60,000 nucleotides of DNA from Phoronis australis (lineage: Eukaryota > Phoronida > Phoronidae). Below are positions 44,501 to 56,728 of the stretch, in pieces; position 1 is the first letter of the stretch, and each line of letters starts with the position of its first letter. Made by a program: the position numbers and the translations under genes. The notes below the pieces were generated by a model, which searched no databases, was not told the origin of the DNA, and was given only the letters and a program-made list of their open reading frames with translations. The DNA lies in assembly GCA_002633005.1 (NCBI GenBank), contig NMRA01000069.1:98203-158202 (forward strand). The letters run 5' to 3'.

Positions 44501-45480
44501 CAGACTGTATCAGTTAAGCTTAAAGGAGCTAGAGTGACTGTCCGTCTCACTAGAGGTACTCCACATGGTGGTACCGCTTCACCTGCTCTCTTAAATATGG
44601 TCATGGACTGCCTATTAAAGCAGCTGTTGGCTAACATTGGGCAAGTTCTAGTTGTACAGGCATATGCTGATGACGTTGTCTACTATGTGTCAAGTGTTGA
44701 TGCTTACACATGCTATTCGATGGACCGAGACAGTTGGCTTGCAGGTCAATAGCAGTAAAACAATAGTGTTGATGTTCGCCTGGAAGCAAAAGTGGAATGT
44801 AAAACCATTAAATCTCTATGGTATTGAACTTCGATTCCAATAAAAAGTCACCTACCTAAGTGTTACTCTCCACCATCGCCTTTATTGGATACCTCACGTG
44901 ATGGACAAGATAACCAAGGCCAAGTTGGCCCTGGTAAGCTAAGGTGTTCCCGATTAGTGGATAAAAGTTGGGTACTCTCTCCCAAAATTCTTTCTGGATC
45001 TACATTGGTGATGTCAAACCGATGTTAGCTTACGCGGCATCAATATGTACAGTATATCATCTGTTAAACAGAGCACTGTTAGAACTAAACTGACAAAACA
45101 ACAGCGTGAACCTTGCTCGTTTGTTACTTCTGCTTTTCCAGGGACGCCTTCAACTGATTATTGGTTTGCCACTATTGCATATTTGCTTCAGCGTTGAAGC
45201 TGTGCTTGCAGCTTACCGTATGGGGTGTAATGGGCCATATTATTGTATGCAACAGGTTAATGTCAGAAACTGGAACCCCTTTGGCAATGCCAAGCGATGT
45301 TTTAGTGACCACCCTAAATCACAGACACAATTTCTAAATAGAAATTGGAGATGGTTACGAAATCATTGACTTTAATAACCAACAATCCGTTTGGCTCTAA
45401 ACTTAACAACGAACAGTCGGGATTAGGAATTTACTTTCCAGACCTTGCAGGTGACGACAAAAAAACTGGATCTCACTGAG
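41540..45480 (+). mobile_element. Jockey-group LINE, decayed, with ORF1, endonuclease and reverse transcriptase remnants
   Basis: A likely ORF1 remnant runs from about 41773 (CHFSVDIAVSKEDF ... GLAFVMVIEESAWL). From 42680 an apurinic-type endonuclease is visible (KDISSRPLPDFC ... IGCDANAHHNVWNN near 42930, SDHKCIRFEL near 43165). A linker follows (NRTFxSATRRAQRNSW near 43495), then reverse-transcriptase blocks: APGQDMIFAKMIQ, ARIVFIPKHGKDSY near 43955, SFRPITLISFFLK near 44000, FIDIVGAFSYI near 44385, RGTPHGGTASPAL near 44555 and an intact YADD near 44660. Frames shift repeatedly and there are many stops. A separate sequence of about 200 bp at 44140-44345 interrupts the RT. Confidence 0.8.
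44141..44345 (-). mobile_element. Retroposon 3' end inserted in the LINE reverse transcriptase
   Basis: Between the ETE-like end of one RT block (CCCACAGAGAC) and the next block (AATAAAATGCTTGCTCTTGG) lies DNA that starts with T(9) and (TTTA)n, that is, (TAAA)n and poly-A on the minus strand. It also contains GAGCGCCCTCTTGGAAAGCA and GTGCTGTCACTGAAGAGGTC, a layout like the 3' tail of an L2- or Rex-like LINE. No target duplication was identified. Confidence 0.5.
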
Positions 45481-46802
45481 TAACACCGTTACAGTTGAGC
45501 AGCTGAACTTGGCAATGCTGCTTGATTACCCGAAGGTTAAACACAAATACATTTGTTCCAAGATACACACTTTTCAGTTTATTGGATCTAGTGCAGGCTT
45601 ATACAGTGTATGATTTTGACTCCGGAGTTTCACTCGTCTGACCGCCTTTGTCTTGGCACCTGCTGGATCTCAGCCCTGTAGTCTAGCGATTGTCCCTGGA
45701 AATTATTTTTTCTATTTTTATTGTTTTTCAGTTATTCCGACCTTTAGACGTCGTTTTGTTTCGTAGCAGGGGTACATTTTTGTCATTAATGTACCCGTAC
45801 GCTAGCGTTCAAATGAACTTTTTTTCCAAAATTGAGATATTCGATCGGCACACATCGGGGAGAGGCACTGGATTACTGAACACAAAGCCTTGTTCGAGCT
45901 GTTGTCACGAAAAAATAAACAGTTGATTTACTTTTTGATGAAAACCTCAAGTATACACTTCGCCTGTAGAGTTACAGAGAGCTCATTTTGAAGTTGTTAA
46001 AACATGATATTTAGCTTGATGAAGCTTTAAAAAAGGAATTAGAGTTACTTTTGTGAATAGCCATTTTTGCCATTTCACCATACATGTCATTTTTGTAACC
46101 ATGCTACAGTTTAATGATCATGCTACGTTCAAAAATAATCGCAAGCTACCTTTATTCAGTGAAACTACAAAAAAGTTCGTCAGAAGGTAAGCCTAACTTA
46201 AAGGTCTTAATGGTGCAATTAGGTGCATTATTTTGACTTGAACACAGCCCTAGACCTAACGGAGCTAACTGCTGACCCTGGACAAGATGAGTGTCTACTT
46301 GAGCTATAAACCTGAGTTTTTTTAATCGAAATATTTCATTGGAAGATTAGAAAATAGTTAACAGTGCTATAGACTCGACCTATTTTACTCAGGCCGGAGT
46401 CCTATGGGCAGTTGTGACCTACTTTTCATTTGGCGGATTTTAGCAGACGAGAGAATAAAAATGTCGGTGAATCTTTACTGAATTTGTTCGAAATATCCTG
46501 AAATCTATGGCCTTAGATAATTCGACTTTAAGGTGCATACCCTGCTTTGCATAAACATATCGCATCATTGGCCTTGACATTTGTCTGGTGAAGGTGAACT
46601 CCGTGTAGGGTTCTTCGAATTTTCGCTGGCTCCGAAATACTTTTCCTCGAACACTTACTATTTCTTTTTAAGCGATATGTATTTATTTAAGAATACACAG
46701 GACATACAAAGAAATAATGACAAACCTAGACATCACGATATCGTTATATCTGGGTTGTAGACAATTCATAAATGAAACTAATGTACAGAGAGGTATGTAC
46801 AT
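45481..46802. other. Unassigned stretch
   Basis: This is AT-rich DNA downstream of the LINE. An open frame at 45690-45926 has no recognisable domain. I see no convincing exon. Confidence 0.3.
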
Positions 46803-46967
46803 TTATTTTTCATCGTCACCTCCCCAAATTCCCACATCATAAACGTACGATTCTCTGCTGATAAGTATCGGCTGTTGTCTTTGTCGAAGCACTTTCGAAA
46901 AGTTCAAAATACACTCATCAATTCCACCAGGAACGCCGTTTAGCGACAGTGTATTTGCCTCTGACAT
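46803..46967 (-). CDS. Candidate 54-codon small protein or first coding exon
   Basis: Read from 46967, the frame is MSEANTLSLNGVPGGIDECI, then NFSKVLRQRQQPILISRESY and YDVGIWGGDDEK before TAA. The composition looks like real protein (acidic, no low complexity). The GGAG|GTGACG word near its end could be a donor, making it a first exon. The region before it is the left arm of the inverted repeat at 47060. I do not recognise a family; a chance frame is possible. Confidence 0.35.
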   Translation of the reverse strand: MSEANTLSLNGVPGGIDECILNFSKVLRQRQQPILISRESYVYDVGIWGGDDEK

Positions 46968-47059
46968 CTTGTTTTTTGTCGGGTGCCATGTGACTTTTCA
47001 CAAGATGCGGAGCTTGCGATAGGTTGATTCCGCAGCTTCCATAAAGCCACCGTGCTCCG

Positions 47060-47768
47060 CAGAATGATTAATGTTGGCCAAAACCCTTTTGTCCACTGAC
47101 GTCGCACGCATGCTGGCGCCCCCAGTGGAGGCCATGATAACTCCCCAACCGAGTTTAGCCTATTAGTATCAGTACTGACCAAGTAGTCACAGATAGATAT
47201 GGATAATTCTATGTATCGTGACTTTCGTCAAAGCTCAAAATGTAAGAATTAAGAATGTATGTGTGATATTTTACTTAGTGAATTCTCTGGTTGGGGCATG
47301 ATAAATGATTTTGCTCAGTTGAGTGTCTGAACTGAGTCCCCTGCGTCCGCGGGTACTGCGAATGGCCAGGTTACTTAAGTATGCAGAAGTTGTTTATGTT
47401 TCAGCTTCTCAGGATTTATGGCAGTGATAAGACGTCTGCTGTCTGTGAGTGGAATGTGGCCAAGCATTCAGTTATTTTGTTTTTCATAAAAATTTTGAAA
47501 GTTATGTCGAACAAAATGGTATGTTTTAAGTCAACTCACATTTACCAAAGATTTGCCTAAATATTCGTAAATAGTTCCATTCAAGAACAGCACTATCCGT
47601 GGCATGGCATACAAAAAAATATATCGGTATAGAGTATCTTTGTTTGATACAAATGCAGACTCCATAAGGGCAGGCCACCAGTGCAAAGTCTTCCAACCTC
47701 CACTGGGGGCGCCAGCATGCTTGTGACGTCAATGGACAAAGGGTTTTGGCCAACATTCACCATTCTGC
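47060..47768. mobile_element. Inverted-repeat pair of about 72 bp with a CRE-like core
   Basis: 47060-47131 and 47697-47768 are about 85 percent identical in inverted orientation by eye. Each holds ATGTTGGCCAAAACCC, a TGACGTC core (TGACGTCA-like on one arm) and GCATGCTGGCGCCCCCAGTG. The 565 bp between them is non-coding as far as I can see. This may be a non-autonomous inverted-repeat element or two separate insertions of one repeat. Confidence 0.5.
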
Positions 47769-48861
47769 CCGTGCTCCTGTTTACATAGCGTTCATCATCA
47801 ATATGGCGGACTGCGTGTCACGCGCTGTCTGATTTTCAAATAGTCGGGTCGTCTCTCTCCCTCTTTCTATATATACACGTAGCTCATTGGTGGGGGCCTT
47901 CTGGAGTTCACCACCGTCCAATGCGGACGTAATGTGAGTACCTCTGAATAACCCCAACACTGAAATAGGTCGAACATGTCTCAGCAGACTAAATACTACA
48001 GATCTAACAGGGACAGGCACATAGTTTTGTTTCAGTTAGTGGACTTAAGACATTTCAATCGACATCCTCACTTCAGGCTTGGCACGGGGCTACTGCTATG
48101 AAATGGATGTTTTAACAGTCTGCTTGCAGGTTTCCACCTAATAAGTTCAGCTCCTAGACCAAGATAAGCCTCTTGTCTTGGACACTCTATCAGGTCTCGT
48201 GCTCATTTCGTGCTACATCAAGTGATTGTTAATACATTTTATACATGTGCAAATCACTTTGCACTGTTACGCTTGTATATTCTTTTGACGTTCCGCACAC
48301 CTCATCACATTAGTCATAAAAACATAAACCCAATGAACATTGCAACTGGAAAGCATTAGCCATTTTGTCTAGTATACAGTGACACCTCTTGTTGGACAGT
48401 AGGTTCACGAAAAACGTGGAATTTTAGTGAAAATGGAAAAAATTAAACAAGTGCTTCTTACTTCATGAAACTAAACTAAATATAAACGAAAATAAAATAT
48501 TTTGAATCAAAACTATGTACTTTACTGGTGTAATAGTTTTCCAAACAAGTGCCAGTGTTGGAGGTAATCTCCACTGGGGTGGTTGTAACAAGCTTTTGAT
48601 TCATATAAGTAAATGCTCAGCGCCAGGCATTAGCGAATGTGCAAACCTCAATGCGCATGCCCCACACCACTTCCTCTCTATTGCATTCTGGGATAGTTTG
48701 TATGCCTAGCAGCAGCGTGAGAGTTTCTATGCAGAAGAGATTACTATATTTAGCTGCCGTTTTCAATTATTAAGACCATAAAAAGGTTACAAATTCTTAG
48801 TATCTTATTAAGAATATAATTTTAAAAATTTGTACAATCCACGACATGTGCTTATAGTTTA
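47769..48861. other. Unassigned stretch
   Basis: Short open frames only; no domain, splice or repeat signal that I can support. Confidence 0.3.
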
Positions 48862-50184
48862 CCTGGCTCGGTTCTCCAATCTCCGTACTCAAACTCGAAT
48901 CATACTCAGACTCACACTTCATACTCACCGCACCTCATTGCCGCCAATTTTGAAAGTCCTTACTACGACTAATGACAACTGGCGAATGATAATCCCATGT
49001 CGACGACTCATTACAAGAGTCAAAAGCAGCTGTGGGGTGGTGATTGCCGTGATTGAAGTGCGTGTGCAACGGTTTGTACGGTTTCCTAAGGAAGGTTAAA
49101 GAAAACAATTTGCTTCCCTGTCAGATTTCACATAATGGTTTAGTAATCGATAATTCCTCAATCCCAGAATGATGTTCCAGATTTTTTGCCGATTTAGAAT
49201 AGACGTCTAGTTCCGTTCACTGATGAACTCTGAATGCCTGCCTATAGTGTACTACATGTAGTGTTTTTAACTCACGCGCAAAATTCAAAGATACAGTATC
49301 AAAGTTTTGACATCAGCATAGGCCTACACGGCAATGGGTTCTATGCAAGAGAGAACAGAGGTTGACCAGTAACCAACTGCGGCCCAAATGTCGACTGGAG
49401 TTTCGGGCTGATGTGGACAACCGGTTTACTAGAAAATAACACCACCGCTGGCAATTAAGGTAGGCCTACAAACTTTTGAAATTCGACCTCCCGTCAAAGA
49501 AAATGTGCAATTCGAACTCTCCCTTAAAAATGTTTGTTTCAGGCCTGTGATATTGTACCCGATTCTCGTACCGCGGGGTCACCGTCCCACCACTGCATTA
49601 ATGAAAAATATAATTTCAATATGACGTCAATCGTTAGTGTGACCATGCCAATTTTAGGAGTAGGCCGGGGAGAATGACCCCTGACTAACTTGAAATCAGA
49701 CACCGAGATTTTGGCTGCTCCGCTCCGGCCGACTGACTTCCTTTCATAAGCTGTTTCAAATTTCTTGAGACATTTTCCTGCGGGAGATAAGGAACTCAAG
49801 AAGTAAAGCTTAATAATTGGCAATTGTATCAAGAAATGGTAGGAGAATATTGTATTGAACAGTTACAGAACACTCAGCATTCCACGTTATACTCCTGTAA
49901 TTGTAGCGAGAGCTGACGATAACATAGTTGCTAGGGTAGTCGATGCGAATAAAGGGAGCGCTGAATCTGCGCGACTTTTCGTGGTTTTGCATTTCACATC
50001 ATAACTGAAGAGTTCCATGGCAACTCGAGTACGATTCTCAGATTTGAGTTCGCGTTTGTAGTCTACTCGAAATGTGACATTAAATACGCTTTTTCGAGTA
50101 GGCCTACGACTTCAGTGAGCCTGATTTTGAATATGAAATCTCGAGTATGAGTATGAGCCTGACGGAGATTGCAGACCGGGCCCC
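48862..50184. mobile_element. 1.3 kb element of the GGGCCC-ended family, copy 2
   Basis: The left end (CTGGCTCGGTTCTCCAATCT at 48862) is matched by the right end (reverse complement GGGGCCCGGTCTGCAATCTC, ending at about 50184). ACTCGA/CTCGAG-type words and spaced CATACTCAGACTCA repeats lie just inside both. The body shares long stretches with 51930-52857, for example GTTCACTGATGAACTCTGAA and TTTTTAACTCACGCGC. No coding sequence is seen. It is related by its ends to the 19757 element. Confidence 0.6.
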
Positions 50185-51929
50185 GCCGTCGACGGAGCTG
50201 GGGTGCAGCAACGTTGACTATTCATTTCCAAAACATTTCTATAATAAAATACAGTTGCATGCTTCCTGCACTAGTTATTCGTTTAATATTAATTTTTGGA
50301 TAAGAATTCAAATAAAATAAGTTTATTGACCCCTTCTGTGCTAAACATTCGTTACAACAACACCCGGCAACACTGTACACCAGCGGTTGTCAAGCGATAG
50401 AGGCATACATTTCCCATAATGCAACTGAGGTGGCAAATTCAATATGGCGGATTTACACATTCGCTATTTTATTGTGTTAATCAACGTCACTAAGATACAT
50501 GTAGATACATCTTGTATAAAAGTCTGTTGTCCATCAGTGTTGTGCCAGCTGAGATATACGGCTTCAAAATGTGAAGAAATTGCAACGCTTTGTTAACACC
50601 TGACTCCTCTATAATTCAAGCCTGAAATTTTAAACTTAGCGGCAGAGTTGATGAGAAATTTTTAACATGTTGATGAACCCAAAGACTTACTTTATATAAA
50701 AATAACAAACAATTTTTATCTTGTACACCAATACCTTTTATTATGCACAGTATATAATCCATTTTCGTCGAGTCTATTGTTTGTTTTAGAGGCTCCTGAA
50801 TTTACACCCTTATACAAGGTAAACTCAGCTTGCACTTAACTGCTTTGTTTATCATCCCAAAGGTAACTAAAATACATATATGGTTCAGATCCGTGACACT
50901 GGTTTTTCACGCCTCTGGACATTTTTGCCTGCTGTGAACCGTACTTCACTCCTAATTTTTTTTTGTTTTTAATTGAACAAATGCCGTTTAATATTACCAT
51001 CTATAGCTTATGTCATGGGTTCGCATTTCAGAAATGAAGAATCAGACATGCGACCGCAGTTAAATCATATATTTTACTTACTGTATCTCATCAGTACAGC
51101 CACATTTCACAAACTCCGGTTAACGACTCGCTCAAACCACGAGGTCTCCAGAGAACCAGCATGGACATCTGCACACCAGTAACTAGCAAACAAATAGCTT
51201 CAAGTAGACGTCACAATGGACATCAGGCTATGAATAGTGACTTGGCCTAACGGACAAGAGCCCGTCCCGCCACACACTTCCCCTATACAGAAAAATGGCG
51301 TTCCGACATTACAAAGTAAACTGCACTAAGTTTTGATTGAATACAAGATAATTAGTAACAACATGAAACTGACAGTGAAAATAATAACGTTGCCATGATC
51401 ATAGAGAAACAATCAAACGACAAAGGCAATCGACTGGTACCAAAATCATGTTGCAGCACTACAGATGGTGACTATGAGGGTTGCCACAATGCATATATTA
51501 TGTAACCACAACACTACACGAACAACTCACTCACCACAGCAATAACATGTACATTAACTGCAATGGGCTTTAGTAAGATCCTATGAAAAATCCGCGTTTT
51601 ACGCGAAACACCCTTTAACGGTTTCACGATGTATACAGGTATGTTCATAAAACACACGGTCTGACAATGGTGGGGACTGCTGAGGAATACCTTGACTTTA
51701 CTTCGGGCGTGCACCCCCCTGCTGAAGCAGGCACTAAAACCATTTACAAGTTCTACAGTTTCCAGGACAGCGTGGTTCCGAAACGAGCTATCCGTTGATA
51801 ACAAATCATAGTATAAAACCCCAACAATAAACAATCTCACAACAACAAACATTAAGTTACAACCACCCCCTTTATCAGTTAATGTCTTATTCTTCACCTT
51901 ATTAACCCGCCGTATCACTGCATGTCATC
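50185..51929. other. Unassigned stretch
   Basis: An open frame of 134 codons on the minus strand (51514-51918) has no recognisable domain and no splice context. Nothing else is supported. Confidence 0.3.
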
Positions 51930-52857
51930 GCCGCTAATTTAGAAACTGCTTCTAACTCAACGATTCCTGGCAACAGGCGCATTCTAACACCTTGTCAGCG
52001 AGTTCTTACAAGTGTCGAAAGCAGGTGTGAGAAAAGTCGTTTAAGAAGTTTATGCTGCCCTTATTTCAGTAGGTGTACCTACGGTTTGTAGAGTTCCAAA
52101 AGACGAGGAGGCGAGGAAAGTTAAAAACAGTTTGCTTCCCTGTCAGGTCGTAGTTTAGTCATCGATAATTCCTCCATCCCCAAAAGATATTCCAAATTCT
52201 GTTTGCCGATGTATTACTAGACGTCTCGTCCCGTTCACTGATGAACTCTGAATGCCCGTTCATGTAGTGTTTTTAACTCACGCGCCCAGTGTCAACTAAC
52301 ATGATTTCAATTGTTGGTGTGACCATGCCACTTTTAGGAGTAAATTTTCAAGTGTATTGGAGAAGGAATACATTTTGCCCCCCTCTCTAAATCAGACACT
52401 GGGATTGTAGCTGCTTCCCTCTGGCCGTGACTTTCTTTGGTGTGATAAGCCGTTACAAATGTCTTAAGACATTTTCGGGAGATGAGGAACTCAAGAAGTA
52501 AAGCTTAATAATTGGCAAATGTATCAAGAAGTGGTAAAAATTATTGTATTGAAACGGAAAAAAATGAATAACAGTTACCGACCACTCAGAATTCCACGTT
52601 ATATTCTTGTACATGTAGTTGTAGCAACAGCAGAAGATAGTTGCTAGGGTATGCGAATAAGGATTCAGTGCGGCTTTGCGTGGTTTTGCTTGTCACATTA
52701 TAAAGAGTTCCACGTCAGATTAGAGTTGGTTTGGAGTCTACTCGAAATACGACATTAGTTAGGCTTTTTTGAGTACTACTCCACTGAGCACGATTTTGAG
52801 TATGAAATCTGGAGTAGGTGAGTATGAGTCTGAGTACGGAGATTGAAGACCGGGCCC
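51930..52857. mobile_element. Element of the GGGCCC-ended family, copy 3, left end uncertain
   Basis: It is homologous to 48950-50184 in the same orientation, including CAGTTTGCTTCCCTGTCAG, ATCGATAATTCCTC, GTTCACTGATGAACTCTGAA, GTGTGACCATGCCA and AAGTAAAGCTTAATAATTGG. It ends with GAGTACGGAGATTGAAGACC and GGGCCCTG at 52857. The left terminus is not clear. Confidence 0.6.
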
Positions 52858-53344
52858 TGGTCTAATTTTAGACCTAACTTGCATTTCACCAACATGGTCT
52901 AAAAGTCTGAAAGCCTAGTTTTGTTAGGCCATAAAGCGAGTTTAGTAAAACCAGCTTTAAAGAATCCAAGCCGCCCTATTGTGTTGATCCGTATTAACCC
53001 ACCCAAGAAACCATTAAGAAGTGCTTTAATGAAATCTTCAACACGGGGGTACACAGTGGCACACAGCAGTAGAATCAGTGCAGACATTTGCGAAAAAAGG
53101 CTAACAGCTTTCCTCACGTGGAAAATGTTTCCTCCCATAAATGATCAGAGAAAAAGCCAATGTCATAGACGAGAACAAGAAAAGTGGTGCAAAATCAAGT
53201 CAGCGTAAGCCGCAGGCTTGGAGAGATATTGCTCCAGAATAAAGGCCAGAAAGAAAATTTCATCTCAGTGCAACATTTACCTAGAAAAACGGTGAGGCAC
53301 ACAGGTTATCATAAGGAGACACTTTTTTCATTTCATACTGTGTG
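52858..53344. other. Spacer with a lone open frame, no assignment
   Basis: A 95-codon plus-strand frame (52921-53208) with basic composition is present but matches nothing I recognise. Confidence 0.25.
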
Positions 53345-54222
53345 TGTCAGAATTAATATTGATTAAGTAATTAGTAAGAATATATCCATTTTAAGTTGAC
53401 CAAAATTTTTGCATTTGTACTTTTAAATCATGGGGTCAGACTTGTTGACATGTACTTTGACGCCAAAATCTGTTTTCATATGGTGTTCTGGGGTCAAAGT
53501 ACTCTAGAGATTCTAGAAAATTCTGAGAACAAATTGTAACGGCCAATAATATGATTGGACATGATCATGTGGTTTCTTCTAGCCATTCATTAAATTAGTA
53601 AAATGTCATAGTATGGACTGAAATCAACAGGATAATCAGTGCACTATAGTAGTTGAAGCGTAAAGACGTGCTACAGTGTACAGAGGGAATTTGTACGACA
53701 GAGCCATCTCGTGAAAGATTCTAGATAGGATCTTAGCAAGGGAAGGGTTAACGAACAGGAAGTTAACTAAGAGCTTGTCACTTGCGTAGTGGGTAGTAAG
53801 ATACTACCTGAAGTGTTGCGTCATCAGCCAGAGACTGTGACCAGCAAGAAGAATTGCGGGTAGAAGAAATTGCCTTCAAGTGTTGCATCACCAGAGACGG
53901 TGACCAGCAAGTAGACTGTCGCTACACAGTGTGTGCAGTTCGAAGATTCACCAACAGGACAGACATCCAACAAGTGAAGAGTCTTAGCTTGGATAGCAGA
54001 TAAGACATTTGATTAAAGTAACATTTAAAAGGGGCACTAGCGTAGTTATTCTCCTTTGTAGTTGATTATTTGATTAACAATAGGTTTCACTTTTCTTATA
54101 AGGGGTTATCATATAATAAATTAATTACTGGATTCGATTATTCACTTTCCATCTACGCACAATCTCAAAATTTGACAAAGCATAGCTACCTTTCAAACAA
54201 ACCCACAGACAATCGTCTGACA
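53345..54222 (+). mobile_element. Solo LTR of the Ty3/gypsy-type element
   Basis: The 878-bp sequence starts TGTCAGAATTAATATT and ends CAATCGTCTGACA. It matches the LTR at 57693-58586 along its whole length. No internal element sequence adjoins it, so it is a solo LTR left by recombination. GTGTG before and GTCTG after may be a 5-bp target duplication with one change. Confidence 0.8.
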
Positions 54223-55221
54223 GTCTGTGTCCAAAACAAGATTACACATTAAAGCACTTGGTCTCGATTACCCGCGACATAGTAAATGCACTTATTTATT
54301 TGTGTGTCAATTTATTTTTTGCGGCCCAAGTGGCGGCACAGGGGCGGATCCGTGGTTGTCAGTTAAGGGGGCCAGGAAAGAGTATTAGCCAGGATTTTGC
54401 CCATCAGTCATTCGCACCCCCAAACTGCCAAATGGTATCTAGGAGAATTTGAGGGGGGCAATGGCCACCTTGGCCCTCTGTAAATCCGCCCTTGGGGCAG
54501 GACCCCTGCCCGGCAACCTTAAATTGGGGACCAAGTGAGATGGAAATCGGTCAGAATGATCATATGCCTTTTTAGTCATACGCGTAGTGCTTGCGAAGAT
54601 GACGTTCTGCTCGAACTGTCATACTCTGAGGAATACGAGGTACACCTTTTGGTACGTAATGGGCTACGTATAGGCGGATCCGGGGGTTCAAGGCGCGGGA
54701 CCCCCTTTTTCCCTTGATTTAGTGATATCATATCTATAATTTTCAAATTTAAAAATCTTTTATCCGACCCCCACTTCCTTTAATATTTCTTGATCCCCCC
54801 TGTTACTTTCGATCTTGTGTCGTCCTAAAACTGAATATTGAAAATAGCCGTTCTCGCTCTAAGGTAGTTTCAAGTGGGACAAACGGTGTTGGTATTACTT
54901 CCCACAGGCCACAACAAGCTTACTCTGCAGTAGAAGGGACCTTACAAAGTTAAAGAAAAAGTCAACCTTATGGACTACAGAACGAACATGAACGGTCAGA
55001 TTAAGATTTTCCATTCCATTCTGTTGAAGGAGTATCATCACTGCGAGGCTAGCAACATCGCAGGCAAAAATCTAACGCCGATGCAGTCTACTTAAATAGA
55101 CTAGCAGAGCCTGCAAGTCAAGGAATACTTTAGCGGCGGATACAGGAGCAAAAGATTAAATATCTGTGCCACATGATTTTGAGTTAGAAAGTTCTAGAGT
55201 AATTTTCTCTTTGGAGGATGT
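54223..55221. other. Unassigned stretch
   Basis: It includes repeated GGCGGATCCG-like words near 54342 and 54674. No gene or element is supported. Confidence 0.3.
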
Positions 55222-55722
55222 GTGTTGTCAGAATGTAGACTGACAATGTTCATAGTTTTATTTTATTTCATTGTTCTGTTTGTGTTATTGATTGGCATGA
55301 CCCCTGATGTTAGTACAGTGAGTATGTAACAGAATAGTGTGGAATTTTCTAGAAGACTCTATCGTATTTATATAGTCTAGAATATTCTAGAGACTAGTAT
55401 ATGTTTGTAGAATGATTGGGTAGATTCCGGAAAGTTCTAGAATGTGCTTGAATTGGTGAAAAGGTTTAGAACATTGCATGAGACTATAAATACCAAGGCA
55501 TTGGTTGTACTAAAGCAGTAAAGCAGTAAAAGAGTTTTAGTTTAGCAGTTGAGAGAATTAGCACCTTTCGGTAACAACCTGCACCCACCCACACACGAGG
55601 AAAACTGTGACAGACTTGAAAACTGTTCTCGAGTTCTGGAGCGATAAAGCAAGAAAATTAACAGTTTGAAAAACTGTGTCCTGTAGAAACCAGTAAACGA
55701 ATTTGAAACTTTCCTACATAAC
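55222..55722 (+). mobile_element. Possible second LTR family, solo
   Basis: The stretch begins TGTTGTCAGAATG and could end ACATAACA. It contains a TATAAATA box at 55485-55492 and TCTAGAATATTCTAGAGA words resembling the TCTAGAGATTCTAGAATATT block of the other LTR. No second copy in the window confirms the borders. Confidence 0.3.
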
Positions 55723-56117
55723 AGCGTGTACAGCGTAGTTAGGCCTAACCGGGCGCCCTGTGTTATACACAAACCGGCGACTTGACACTGAAGCAGACTG
55801 GACAAAGAGAAAGATCAAGGAAGCCAACTACATGAAATTATAAGATAATGTCTTCAGTCAGCCAAACATACAGCCAAGTGACACCATGCTCAGTCTTCGT
55901 AGGAAGGTTTAAGTATAATAATATTTGCTTCTTTCATAAAATTTGCACTGACCTATTGAGGTGCTGGTTTCCATTGTTTACGGCTGCCTAAGAAAGAAAT
56001 GTCGACGAGGGGTTATAATACGCAGAAGGGTGACATGCACTAGAAACACGGTAACTTTGATCAAGCAACAGCGTGCACAAAGTAACATATGCAAACGGAT
56101 TTCAATGATCTTTGACG

Positions 56118-56728
56118 TTAATTTGGTTTTGAAGTATCTGCCTTTTTAAACAACGGTACAACCACTAAAATGATGATAGACGCGAACAATGTTGCCAAAA
56201 CATAAATATAAAACAGAAGTCTGTCCACGACCTCGGCTAAATCGGTCCAATCTGAACGTCCGTTACCCATAGTTAGCCTGTCATTTTGAGCAATAAGTTC
56301 ATCCGGTTTATGCAAAACTTTTTTAAAGTCCATGATGGGAGAGGTCGGCTTCACAATCGACGAATCGTCTATCACGTGATCGTATTCGTCATCTACTCCC
56401 ACGATGTGGCATTCGGTCTCAAGGTTACCTTTGCATTTAAGTTTCGTTTTCCTGTAGCATGCCTCATTGTGATATGGGTGTTTGCCGTTTTTATTCCCAC
56501 TCAATCGTTTCAGTTTCGTGGCGCTGCTTTGTGCAACGGGTTTCAACTTTTGCATCTTTTGATTCTCCGGGATATGGATACAGCAGACCTTTGCCATAAC
56601 ACGAGTGAATTTCTTCAAGCAAGCAGGCACGGGGCTGTTCGTTTGTGCACGTGCTTGCACGTTCGTTACAAACACTGCCAGAATAACGGAAGACGAAGTT
56701 AGGGACATGACAAACGTGATGTAAACAC
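56118..56728 (-). CDS. Cys-loop ligand-gated channel (nicotinic-receptor-like), last coding exon
   Basis: On the minus strand the exon starts after a good acceptor (TTTTATTTCTAG, 56729 side) and ends at the TAA at 56118-56120. It encodes TM3 (VYITFVMSLTSSSVILAVFV), a cytoplasmic loop of about 120 residues, then WTDLAEVVDRLLFYIYVLAT leading into TM4 (LFASIIILVVVPLFK) and a short tail. The order TM3-loop-AxVVDRLLF-TM4 is that of nicotinic acetylcholine receptor subunits. The ligand-binding part and TM1-TM2 should lie at higher coordinates, but no exon for them was found before 60000; the LTR element at 57693 probably sits in the intervening intron. No lesion is seen in this exon. Ligand and ion selectivity cannot be judged from this part. 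Confidence 0.82.

Noticed and set aside
51514-51918. 134-codon minus-strand open frame
   Set aside because: There is no domain, no signal peptide in a plausible place and no splice context; its neighbourhood is repeats.
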